14,770 nt of DNA from Leucobacter sp. (GTDB taxonomy: Bacteria; Actinomycetota; Actinomycetes; Actinomycetales; Microbacteriaceae). Shown in pieces: positions 1 to 7,600 of the stretch; within the stretch, counting starts at the first letter, position 1, and the number at the start of each line of letters is the position of its first letter. A program made the translations under genes and the position numbers. Under the pieces are notes generated by a model. The model did no database searches, was not told where the DNA came from, and saw only the letters and a program-made list of their open reading frames with translations. The DNA is taken from assembly GCA_012510755.1 (NCBI GenBank), contig JAAZHL010000300.1, positions 1 to 14,770 of the forward strand, in the 5' to 3' direction.

Positions 1-4
1 CGCG

Positions 5-10
5 TAGACT
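5..10 (+). promoter_or_regulatory. -10 hexamer TAGACT for a leaderless antitoxin transcript
   Basis: TAGACT fits the actinobacterial -10 pattern TAnnnT. It ends 6 nt before the ATG at 17, so transcription would start at or within a base or two of the start codon. No Shine-Dalgarno lies between. The -35 region is outside the window. The same geometry recurs at three other genes here, which raises confidence. This is inference from spacing only. Confidence 0.5.
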
Positions 11-16
11 GGTTGC

Positions 17-376
17 ATGAGCACTGCCACACCGATGCATGATCGCCCTGCCTTTGGCGAGGGGTTTCGCATGCTGCTTGAAGCGGCAGGCAACGGTGCG
101 TTGCTCGCAGAACTCATCGGCGTGCGACCATCGCAGGTCACGCGGTGGCGACAGGGAGTGCAAGTTCCCTCAGCAGAATCAGCACGGGCGATTATGGACT
201 TCGCCTACATTGTTGCCCGCGCTGAGTCAGTGATGCACGAGAAAGTCGTGCCGATCTGGCTTGACTCACCAAACCAGTTCTTGCGCGGTGCGACACCCCG
301 AACCTGCATCAGGCTCGGGCGCATCGCTGAGGTCGTAGCCGCGCTCGACGCTGAAGACGAAGGCGCATACGCGTAG
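17..376 (+). CDS. Xre/MbcA/ParS-type antitoxin (DUF2384 toxin-binding domain)
   Basis: A 119-aa protein that fits the antitoxin of a RES-Xre toxin-antitoxin pair. An N-terminal Xre-like helix-turn-helix covers about residues 28-52 (LAELIGVRPSQVTRW region). The C-terminal part from W81 (WLDSPNQFLRGATP) has the W-L-x-S-P-N/D-x-x-L-x-G-x-T-P signature of the MbcA/ParS toxin-binding domain. Family members bind and neutralise the RES toxin and usually repress their own operon. The toxin gene starts one base after this stop, so the pair is very likely one transcript. ATG17 is chosen because an in-frame TAG lies at 5-7 and a TAnnnT -10 sits 6 nt upstream; ATG35 would be the only nearby alternative. 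Length is close to the roughly 110-150 aa usual for the family. Function is assigned by motif and context; the autoregulatory operator is not visible because the window starts here. Confidence 0.85.
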   Translation: MSTATPMHDRPAFGEGFRMLLEAAGNGALLAELIGVRPSQVTRWRQGVQVPSAESARAIMDFAYIVARAESVMHEKVVPIWLDSPNQFLRGATPRTCIRLGRIAEVVAALDAEDEGAYA

Positions 377-377
377 C

Positions 378-941
378 GTGATCGAGCTGTACCGCTGTTT
401 TCCGCGAGTACCTGGCGCACGTCGTGCGAAACCCGGGCACTGGAGCTACCTGCCACGACCACAACTGCACGGCAGATGGGACAACGCAGACCTCTACGAT
501 TCATGGTACTTTTCGCGCAGTCAAGTGGGGGCAATCGCCGAGAGCTTCTATAACAAGCAGCGGTGGGTGCCCGAAGTATTTCTGACCCCGCACGGGCACA
601 CGCGGGCACTGGCCGTGTTCGAGTTTGAGCCGCAGAAGCCGTTGCTCGATCTTGATGATGCGGCTGTGCTGTTAGAGTTTGACATCACGCCCAGTCAGGT
701 GGTGGTGCAAGACCTCACAACCACGCAAGAGATCGCCAGACGCATCTATCGGCACGCAGGTGACCGGTTCTCTGGCATCACCTGGTGGTCGTCACAGCTG
801 CCTTCGCAGAACTCCGTGCTGCTTTGGGGTGCTGACGCCGCGCCGCCACCTGGCTTGCGACTTGCCGGTCTTGAACCGCTCAGCACCACACACCCGTCGG
901 TCATCGACGCAGCTGCCCAGCTGTACCGGGTGCTTGGGTGA
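378..941 (+). CDS. RES-domain toxin (NAD+-degrading, MbcT/ParT-like)
   Basis: A 187-aa protein with the RES fold signature. R33 lies in HGRWD, E55 in the helix that follows YFSRSQVGAIAESF, and a Ser at 138/139 in GITWWSSQ. These are the Arg, Glu and Ser that name the family. Characterised members (mycobacterial MbcT, Sphingobium ParT) are ADP-ribosyltransferase-like enzymes; MbcT is an NAD+ phosphorylase that depletes NAD and stops growth until its Xre-type partner binds. GTG378 follows the antitoxin stop by one base and lacks a well-spaced ribosome site (AAGG at 360-363 is too far), so translation probably depends on termination-reinitiation from the antitoxin. The protein is full length for the family with no visible damage. 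The 3' end runs into a tandem repeat. Whether it degrades NAD is inferred from the family. Confidence 0.87.
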   Translation: MIELYRCFPRVPGARRAKPGHWSYLPRPQLHGRWDNADLYDSWYFSRSQVGAIAESFYNKQRWVPEVFLTPHGHTRALAVFEFEPQKPLLDLDDAAVLLEFDITPSQVVVQDLTTTQEIARRIYRHAGDRFSGITWWSSQLPSQNSVLLWGADAAPPPGLRLAGLEPLSTTHPSVIDAAAQLYRVLG

Positions 942-991
942 AGCGCTGACGTGGTGCTTGGCTAGCTGACGTGGTGCTTGGCTAGCTGACG
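929..991. repeat. 20-bp tandem repeat at the RES/DUF3107 convergent junction
   Basis: The unit ctgacgtggtgcttggctag occurs twice exactly (946-965 and 966-985) and is followed by ctgacg (986-991). A third, degenerate copy (ggtgcttgg ... ctgac, with a 4-base longer middle) lies at 929-950, inside the end of the RES gene. Each exact unit contains TAG on both strands. On the + strand it reads GTG CTT GGC TAG, the same V-L-G-stop as the RES tail. On the - strand it reads GTC AGC TAG, the DUF3107 tail. The repeat fills almost all of the 40-bp gap between the two genes. Confidence 0.9.
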
Positions 992-1206
992 AACCCGACC
1001 TTGCGGCCGACTTCAGCGCCAAGCTCAATGTAGGCAATCGAGTCGGTGTCGATCAGAAACTGTCGCCCCTTGATATCGGTCAGGGTGAGCAGGGTGCCGT
1101 CACCGGCAACAGTTTGCTCGATCAGAGCACGAAGCTCTTCGGCGCTGTCGTTGGTCTCGAACGCGAGCTCACGGGCTGATTGCTTGATGCCGATGCGAAC
1201 GTCCAC
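982..1206 (-). CDS. DUF3107 family small protein
   Basis: A 74-aa soluble protein starting MDVRIGIKQSARELAFET and ending GAEVGRKVGFVS. It is recognised as DUF3107, a small protein conserved in actinobacteria (TB9.4, Rv3208A in M. tuberculosis) with no established molecular function. The GTG at 1204-1206 is chosen over the longer 93-aa reading because a perfect AGGAGG (1211-1216) lies 4 nt upstream and the homologous family begins at the VRIGIKQ strand. The protein is transcribed divergently from adnA across a 198-bp region and convergently with the RES toxin. Its stop codon lies inside a 20-bp tandem repeat. No membrane segment or catalytic motif is visible. Family assignment is fairly sure; function is unknown. 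Confidence 0.85.
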   Translation of the reverse strand: MDVRIGIKQSARELAFETNDSAEELRALIEQTVAGDGTLLTLTDIKGRQFLIDTDSIAYIELGAEVGRKVGFVS

Positions 1207-1210
1207 GGTT

Positions 1211-1216
1211 CCTCCT
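1211..1216 (-). promoter_or_regulatory. Shine-Dalgarno AGGAGG of the DUF3107 gene
   Basis: On the minus strand AGGAGG is followed by AACC and GTG. It fixes the start at 1206 and excludes the longer upstream ATG reading. It is the strongest ribosome site in the window and contrasts with the neighbouring genes that have none. Confidence 0.8.
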
Positions 1217-1289
1217 GCAGGCGACGAGTGGTGCGATGCCGCGCGGTGCTGACATCTTGTCATTCGAGTCTATTGGTCGGAGGCACCTC

Positions 1290-1311
1290 ACTGCCGAGTT
1301 CTGGCGGCAGT
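1290..1311. repeat. Inverted repeat ACTGCCG-N8-CGGCAGT upstream of DUF3107
   Basis: Perfect 7-bp arms (1290-1296 and 1305-1311) around an 8-base spacer in the divergent region. On the minus strand the dyad begins 17 bp upstream of TAGACT (1267-1272), a possible -10 for the DUF3107 gene, so it would cover the -35 position. It could be an operator. Such short GC-rich dyads also occur by chance. Confidence 0.35.
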
Positions 1312-1358
1312 TTCGCCCACAGCGCAGTGCGCCAGGGTGCTGCACGAGCTGGATCGCG

Positions 1359-1385
1359 CCGGTGACGAATCGAGAATGTCACCGG
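1359..1385. promoter_or_regulatory. Operator-like inverted repeat at the adnA promoter
   Basis: CCGGTGAC (1359-1366) and its exact reverse complement GTCACCGG (1378-1385) flank an 11-base spacer. The right arm ends 7 bp before the TACGCT -10 hexamer of adnA, so the dyad covers the -35 position. If transcription starts at the adnA ATG, this sequence is not transcribed and therefore is not an RNA hairpin, which favours a binding site for a dimeric regulator. It does not match the actinobacterial LexA (SOS) box. The regulator is unknown. Confidence 0.5.
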
Positions 1386-1392
1386 TGCCCCA

Positions 1393-1398
1393 TACGCT
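1393..1398 (+). promoter_or_regulatory. -10 hexamer TACGCT for a leaderless adnAB transcript
   Basis: TACGCT matches TAnnnT and ends 6 nt before the adnA ATG at 1405; the intervening bases (AAAGAC) give no Shine-Dalgarno. No good TTGACA-like -35 is seen at 16-18 bp; instead that position is occupied by the inverted repeat at 1359-1385, which may mean an activator is needed. The same hexamer precedes the phosphotransferase-like gene. Confidence 0.5.
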
Positions 1399-1404
1399 AA
1401 AGAC

Positions 1405-4400
1405 ATGAAGACGTTTGACCCATCTCAGCTGCACGTGTTGCAGCTCGACCCGACACGGCATGCTCGGGTGCTTGGGGCCCCGGGCAGCGGTAAAACGCTC
1501 ATGCTCGTCGAGATGTTTGCGATGCTCACCGAGCGCCCCGGGTGGGGCGACGAGAGTGTGCTCGTCATGGCGAGAAATCGGCTGGTGGCTCACTCCTTGC
1601 GGCAGCAGGTTGAACGAAGGATCGCCCGTGCAATTGGTGGCACGCCGGTACGAACGGCTGGGTCGACCGCCTTTTCTATTTTGCAGCGTGCTGCAGCGTT
1701 GCGCGGCGAGCAGGCGGTGCGGTTGCTCACTGGCACAGCACAAGACGAAGCAGCAAGCCTCGCGGTTGAAGAGTTGCTCGAAGGGCGGCTCACACTCGAA
1801 CACCCGCTTCCATTCGTGCCTGAGGTCTTGCGCAGCCAATCTTTTCGCAGCGAACTGCGTGAACTTGGGCGTGTGATCGATGACTTTGGCCTGACACCGG
1901 CCGAACTGACCGCGATGCTGCGTACGTATGAGTCGCACACGTCACCCGGCGCACCGTCGGCAGACCTGCAGTCAATCTGGTTAGCGGCCAGTGAACTGTT
2001 CGGCCGGATTCGAGAGACCTGCCTGCACGCACACCCGCAAGAACTCAGCGCAAGCTCGTTGCTGCGCGCCGCAAGCGAAGTGGTAAAACACGATCTTGAG
2101 ATTCGAGTGCCACAGCTGGTGCTCGTTGATGATGCGGGTGAACTTGGTGAGGGGGCGCTGGCACTGCTGGCAGCTCTTGCGCAGCGGGGCACCAAGATCT
2201 GGGTTTTCGGTGACCCCGACATCGCTACGAGCGCATTTCAGGGTGAACGTGTGCAAGCACTGGCCGGCCTGCACCAACAGCTGCAACGACGTGGCGTGAA
2301 GTTCCGGCAAAATGAGCCACCAGAGCAAGTGGTGGTGCTTGAACAAGTACACCGTCAAGATGCACGGCTGCGTACACTCGTGCAGTCGCTCACCGGGCGA
2401 ATTGGTGCTGCGGGCGCGGGGCAACAGCGGCGGGCCGTTGCCGCCGAGAACAAGTTTGAAAGCTCGCTGGTGCAGTTTGTGCGGGCCACGAGCTCGGCAG
2501 AACAGCTGGGTGTCATTGCCCATCGGCTGCGAAAGCGGCATCTCGGGGTGACTGGCGAAGCTCGCCTGGCATGGCGCCGCATGGCGGTGGTCTGCCGTAC
2601 CCGGGGCGAAGCGACTCGTGTAGCGCGGCTGCTCGCCGCCAACCAGGTTCCCACAGACATCGCTGCGGGTGGAATCGTGCTTCGCGAACACCAACTGGTA
2701 CGCGAACTCGTGAGACTGTTGCAGCATGCGCTCGCCATAGACCCCCTGCAGCCAAGAGAGAATAATGACCTCTTGGGTGGCCATATCGGCGGTGTCGACC
2801 CGATCGCCATGCGACGGCTGCGTGGTGCACTGCGTCTGCGCGAACTTAGGCTGGCGGCTGCAGCTGAACGACCTGTTGAAGCCACCGACGGGCTGGTCTG
2901 CGAAGCGTTTGAGTACGCAGGCAGCCAGCCGATTGTCGACATGTGGGCTGCCCGGCGGCTGAGAGACCTCGGCCGACTCGCGGCAGCGGGCAGTGCCGAA
3001 CATGCAGCCGGCGCAACACCTCGAGAAGTGCTCTGGCAACTGTGGCAGGGCAGTGGTCTCGCAGAGCAACTGCAAACACAGGCTCTCGATAGTAAAGGCG
3101 CGAAGGCCGATGAGGCGCACCGCGCACTCGATGCCGTGCTCGGTTTGTTTTTCGCGTTACAGCGTCATGAAGAACAAGACAGTGATCGGCCGATTGCTGA
3201 ACTGCTTGACGAACTGCTCGGCAGTGCGGTGCCGCAAGACACCCTTGCGCACCGCAGTGAACGTGATGTAGTGACCGTGGGTACAGCTCAGTCAATGATT
3301 GGGCGAGAGTTTGATCTCGTGTGTGTGCTTGGTCTGCAGGAGTCAATTTGGCCGAATTTGCGTACGCGTGGCTCACTACTCGGTGTGACCGCGCTTGAAC
3401 GGTGGCTGCGCGGCGAGGCGGCAACGTTGCCTAGCCGGCGTGACACGCTGCACGACGAACTTCGCCTCTTTGCGCACGCCGTCTCGCGTGCACGCAGCGA
3501 GCTGCTGGTCGTGGCGATCGCCAACGAAGACCAACAGCCCAGCGCATTCTTCTCATTAGGGCGCGACTACCTCGTATCTCAGCCGTTACCAAGCAGCCGT
3601 TTCACCCTACGTGGTGCGACTGCCGAAGCGAGACGTCGACTCGTGCGCGACCCAGCAGACCTCGACGCGCTGCACACACTGGTGCTGCTCGCCCGGGCAG
3701 GTGTACCGGGCGCAGACCCCGACGACTGGTACGGTGTGATGCCGCCGAGCACCGAGGCGCCGCTGGTTGACTTCGCTGCACAGCCTGAGGCAAAAGTGTC
3801 GGTGAGCCCATCGCAGCTCGAGCGAGCAGAACAATGCCCACTGAACTGGTTCATCATGAAGCTCGGCGCTGGCACCACTGACTACCGTGCGGGTCTCGGC
3901 ACCCTAATACACCATGCGCTTGAAACCGTTGAACCGCCGATCACCGCAGAGCGAATATTCGAGAGTGTCACTGCCAGATGGTCTGGGCTGCAATTCGACG
4001 CAGAGTGGCAAGAACAGCGGGCGCTCGCTGACGCCAAAGCTATGGCCAACGCGGTCGCCGACTATATGCGGCAGTTCGCGCACTCATCGAGCACGCTCGT
4101 AGCCTCCGAAGCCGAGTTTCAAGTTGAGATCGAGGCTGCCTTGCTGAGGGGTTTCGCTGACCGGCTTGAGCTCAGCCACACCGCAGAGGGTGACCGGCAC
4201 ATCACCGTGGTTGACCTGAAAACTGGCAAGACCAAGCCATCAGCCAAAGAACTCGCACAGCATGCCCAACTCCAGGCCTATCAACTGGGTGTGCTGAAGG
4301 GCGCATTCGTTGATAGCGATGGCCAAGCGGTAACAGGTGACCAGGTCTCTGCCAAGCTCATCTACGTGCACCCCGGTACGCTCACCAAGACACAACTCAA

Positions 4401-4602
4401 ACAGAACGAGCACTTCACCGAGTTCGCGCAAGACGGGCTGACCGAGCAAGCCCAAGCTGAGTTTGAGCAACGTGTGGCCACGGTCGCTCAAGTCATGGCC
4501 GCCGGGAGTTTCACTGCGTTCGTCGAACACCACTGCGAAAACGTCAATGTACAGGGAAGAGCATGTCAACTGCACATTATTCCGGCGGTGAGCCACGCAT
4601 GA
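1405..4602 (+). CDS. adnA: AdnA-like subunit of AdnAB helicase-nuclease
   Basis: A 1065-aa UvrD-like motor fused to a C-terminal RecB-family nuclease. With AdnB it should form the actinobacterial heterodimer that unwinds and resects double-strand-break ends. Walker A is GAPGSGKT (24-31). Walker B is VDDAGE (D242, D243), so the usual DEXQ glutamate is Asp. Motif III reads GDPDIATSAFQG (269-280) and lacks the usual Gln and Arg. Motif V region has GREFD (633-637) and motif VI has SRAR (694-697). The nuclease carries G832-x3-H836, D919, D937-L-K939 and QLQAY (955-959). Possible Fe-S cysteines are C811, C1044 and C1054; a fourth is not seen. The degenerate ATPase fits AdnA, the non-driving motor in mycobacteria, and length is close to mycobacterial AdnA. 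ATG1405 has no ribosome site but a -10 six bases upstream. The gene overlaps adnB. Assignment rests on domain order plus synteny with nudC and uvrD2. Confidence 0.85.
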   Translation: MKTFDPSQLHVLQLDPTRHARVLGAPGSGKTLMLVEMFAMLTERPGWGDESVLVMARNRLVAHSLRQQVERRIARAIGGTPVRTAGSTAFSILQRAAALRGEQAVRLLTGTAQDEAASLAVEELLEGRLTLEHPLPFVPEVLRSQSFRSELRELGRVIDDFGLTPAELTAMLRTYESHTSPGAPSADLQSIWLAASELFGRIRETCLHAHPQELSASSLLRAASEVVKHDLEIRVPQLVLVDDAGELGEGALALLAALAQRGTKIWVFGDPDIATSAFQGERVQALAGLHQQLQRRGVKFRQNEPPEQVVVLEQVHRQDARLRTLVQSLTGRIGAAGAGQQRRAVAAENKFESSLVQFVRATSSAEQLGVIAHRLRKRHLGVTGEARLAWRRMAVVCRTRGEATRVARLLAANQVPTDIAAGGIVLREHQLVRELVRLLQHALAIDPLQPRENNDLLGGHIGGVDPIAMRRLRGALRLRELRLAAAAERPVEATDGLVCEAFEYAGSQPIVDMWAARRLRDLGRLAAAGSAEHAAGATPREVLWQLWQGSGLAEQLQTQALDSKGAKADEAHRALDAVLGLFFALQRHEEQDSDRPIAELLDELLGSAVPQDTLAHRSERDVVTVGTAQSMIGREFDLVCVLGLQESIWPNLRTRGSLLGVTALERWLRGEAATLPSRRDTLHDELRLFAHAVSRARSELLVVAIANEDQQPSAFFSLGRDYLVSQPLPSSRFTLRGATAEARRRLVRDPADLDALHTLVLLARAGVPGADPDDWYGVMPPSTEAPLVDFAAQPEAKVSVSPSQLERAEQCPLNWFIMKLGAGTTDYRAGLGTLIHHALETVEPPITAERIFESVTARWSGLQFDAEWQEQRALADAKAMANAVADYMRQFAHSSSTLVASEAEFQVEIEAALLRGFADRLELSHTAEGDRHITVVDLKTGKTKPSAKELAQHAQLQAYQLGVLKGAFVDSDGQAVTGDQVSAKLIYVHPGTLTKTQLKQNEHFTEFAQDGLTEQAQAEFEQRVATVAQVMAAGSFTAFVEHHCENVNVQGRACQLHIIPAVSHA

Positions 4603-7600
4603 CCGCCACCTCGTCGAACACAGTGCCAGTCTTTTCGGCCGCAAGAATTGCCGAGCTGATTGCCGAATCGCCTGACAAAGTGAAATGGCCGACGCCCGAG
4701 CAAGCAGAAGTGATTGAGCAGCCACTCCACGGTTGTGTGCTCGTCATCGCTGGGGCCGGCAGCGGCAAGACAGAAACGATGGCAAACCGGGTGGTGTGGC
4801 TGGTCGCCAACGGTCTCGCAAGCCCATCAGAAGTGCTCGGTTTGACCTTCACCCGCAAGGCCGCCGCAGAATTGGGCGAACGCATCAACCTCAGGTTACG
4901 TGGCTTCTCAGAACGGCTCGCGCTGCCAGAGGTGCAGCGTTCACTGACGGCTGCTGAGCGTGAGCGCGCAGCAAAGCTTGAAGAATTGATGCACGAGGGC
5001 ATCGACCTGCCCGAGGTCAGCACCTACAACGCATTTGCGTCTGGGGTGGTGCAAGAATTTGGTGCTCTTGCCGGGCTCGTGCCCGGTTCTGCTGTGATCG
5101 ATCAGGCAACCGCCTGGCGAATCGCCCGCCGCATCGTGCTCGAAAGTACTGACGACAGGCTGAGCACCTCAGAAGTCTCACTTGCCACCACCGTGCAACG
5201 CGTGATCAAGATTGATCACGCCGTTTCTGATCATCTCACAACGTTTGACGAGGTCATTCGAGCCTCGCAATCACTCGATCGGCTCGCGACACTGCCATAC
5301 AACGAGAAGCGTGAGCATGGTCTCTATGCGCCGATTGAGACACTGCTCGAGAACATGCAATCGACGCAGCTCGCGGTCAGCCTTGCGAAAGAATTCGCTG
5401 CGGTCAAACGAGAACGGGGGTTGGTCGAGTTCTCAGATCAGCTCGCATTAGCGGTAGAAACCCTGCGCCGTTCACCGACAGCAGTGCACACCCTGCGCAC
5501 AAGAACTCCAATAGTGCTGCTCGACGAAGTGCAAGACACGTCAGTTGCGCAGACAACGCTGCTGTCAATGATCTTTGCCGGCAACTCAGTGATGGCTGTG
5601 GGTGATCCACACCAATCAATTTATGGGTTTCGCGGGGCTTCGGCGAGCAATTTGCGCACGTTCCACAGTGATTTTCGCGACCCGAAGAGCCCCACTGCCG
5701 CTGCGAAGACGTTGACGCTTTCGGTGAGCTGGCGAAACCCCACGGTGGTGCTCGATGCGGCGAATGCGGTGAGCGAGCCCCTCACGGTAAAACTTAAGAA
5801 AGAAGCCGCTGGGCTTGCCGTGAAATCATTGCAGTCGAGAGCGAGCTACCTCAAAGAAGATGAGCCCGAGGGTGCGTTAGCGCTCAAGGCTCTCGTGTGT
5901 GAGACCATCGATGAAGAGTTCGCAGCCCTTGCCGAGTGGATGCGTGAGGCCCGCCTCGAATTTTTCGCACTGAATCAGACGCTTCCCACCGCTGCAGTGG
6001 TCGTGAGAACGCGAACACACATGGCAGCTCTCTCGGCGGCGCTGTGGGCAGCAGGGGTGCCAAACCGCATCGTTGGGTTCGGGGGTCTACTCACCACCCC
6101 AGAGGTCACCGATCTGGTGTGCCTGCTGAGGTGTGTGTGGCGTGCTGATGCGAATTCAGAGCTTGTGCGGCTGCTGGCTGGGCCTCGCTTTCGACTCGGT
6201 GTCAGCGATCTGCGGGGCTTCGCAGAAAGCGCTCGCTGGTTCGCCGAACGCGACCACGAAAAGCAGCGCATCTCACACGACATACCCTCGGCTGCGCAGT
6301 TGCTGCCCGATCCAGACAGGCAGTTCACGCTGCTTGATGCGCTCGATGAGATTGCCGCGTTGAAATCACTTGACCACGCTGCGCTGCGCCGAATCAGTGA
6401 GGTCGGCAAGCTTCGGCTGCACGAGGCAGGCCAAATGTTGCGCGGCTTGAGATACGAAGTGGGTGGTGATCTCTTAGGCCTCATACGGTCGGCCAGCTAT
6501 GCCTTGAACCTTGATATCGAGCTTGATGCGTTGACCCATACGAACTATGAGGGTGCTGCGGGGGCCAGGGCCAATCTTGAAGCATTCTCAGAGCTTGCAG
6601 AAGGTTTTCTTGCCAACGATGAGACTGGCACACTGGCCTCCTTGCTCGACTGGATCGAGCTTGCGACCGAAGATGATGAGGCAGCAGAACATGTGCCGGC
6701 GCCTGAACCGGGCACCGTGCAACTCATCACCGTGCACGGCGCAAAAGGCCTCGAGTGGGACTTGGTTGCCATACCTAGGCTTGTTGAGGGTGAATTTCCC
6801 ACCAACGCACGTGAAGGCGCCGGTTGGCTTCGGCCAGCCGAGCTTCCTGACGAACTGCGTGGCGATGCTGCCGCACGGCCACGGCTCGAACTCTCCGAGG
6901 CAGACACGCAGAAGGAGGCGCTAGCTGCAATTGAGGTGTATAAGCAGCAACTGCGTGACAAACACGACGAAGAAGAACGGCGCCTCGCCTATGTGGCACT
7001 CACCCGAGTAGCCTCAAAGCTCTTGCTGACCTGCTCGTTCTGGGGAGGCCAAACCACTGCGCGCAGACCATCACCCTTTTTGCGGGAACTCCAGGCAGCG
7101 GGGCTGATCGACGAACTCCCTGCAGCGAGTGCTTACGAGACTGATCCCAGCGAGAGTGACGGGCGCACCCTGAGCTGGCCCCCAGACCCCCTCGGAACTC
7201 GCGCCGCATCGGTGCGTGCTGCGGCAGACCTGGTGCGAGAGAAAATGCAGCATGGCGGCGACCCTGCAGATATCGAGACCGATGCAAGCGGTGGCACGCC
7301 GACAACTATCGATCACGAGAGTGCGAGCAGTGCCACGGATACCCAGGTTGCCAGCCAGACGGCGCAAGACCCAGATGAGCAGCGGGCGTCTGACCAACCC
7401 CTGTTCGAGCTCGCACAGGTGCTGCTTGCTGAACGCGAAGCTGAGGGGAGTGGCAGCGCTGCAGCACCCGCGGCCGAGCGGCTCACCGCATCGACACTGC
7501 ATGAATTCATCGAAGACTCCGAGCAAAGTGAACGCCGTCGACTGCGTCCCATGCCGATGCGGCCCTACCGGCGCACGCGCACAGGCAACCTGTTTCATGA

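Noticed and set aside
982..1263. Longer 93-aa DUF3107 reading starting at 1263
   Set aside because: A perfect AGGAGG lies 4 nt before GTG1206, and the extra N-terminal residues do not resemble the family.
1981..3120. Long antisense frames inside adnA and adnB
   Set aside because: They mirror the reading frame of strongly supported genes and show no domain or codon pattern of their own.
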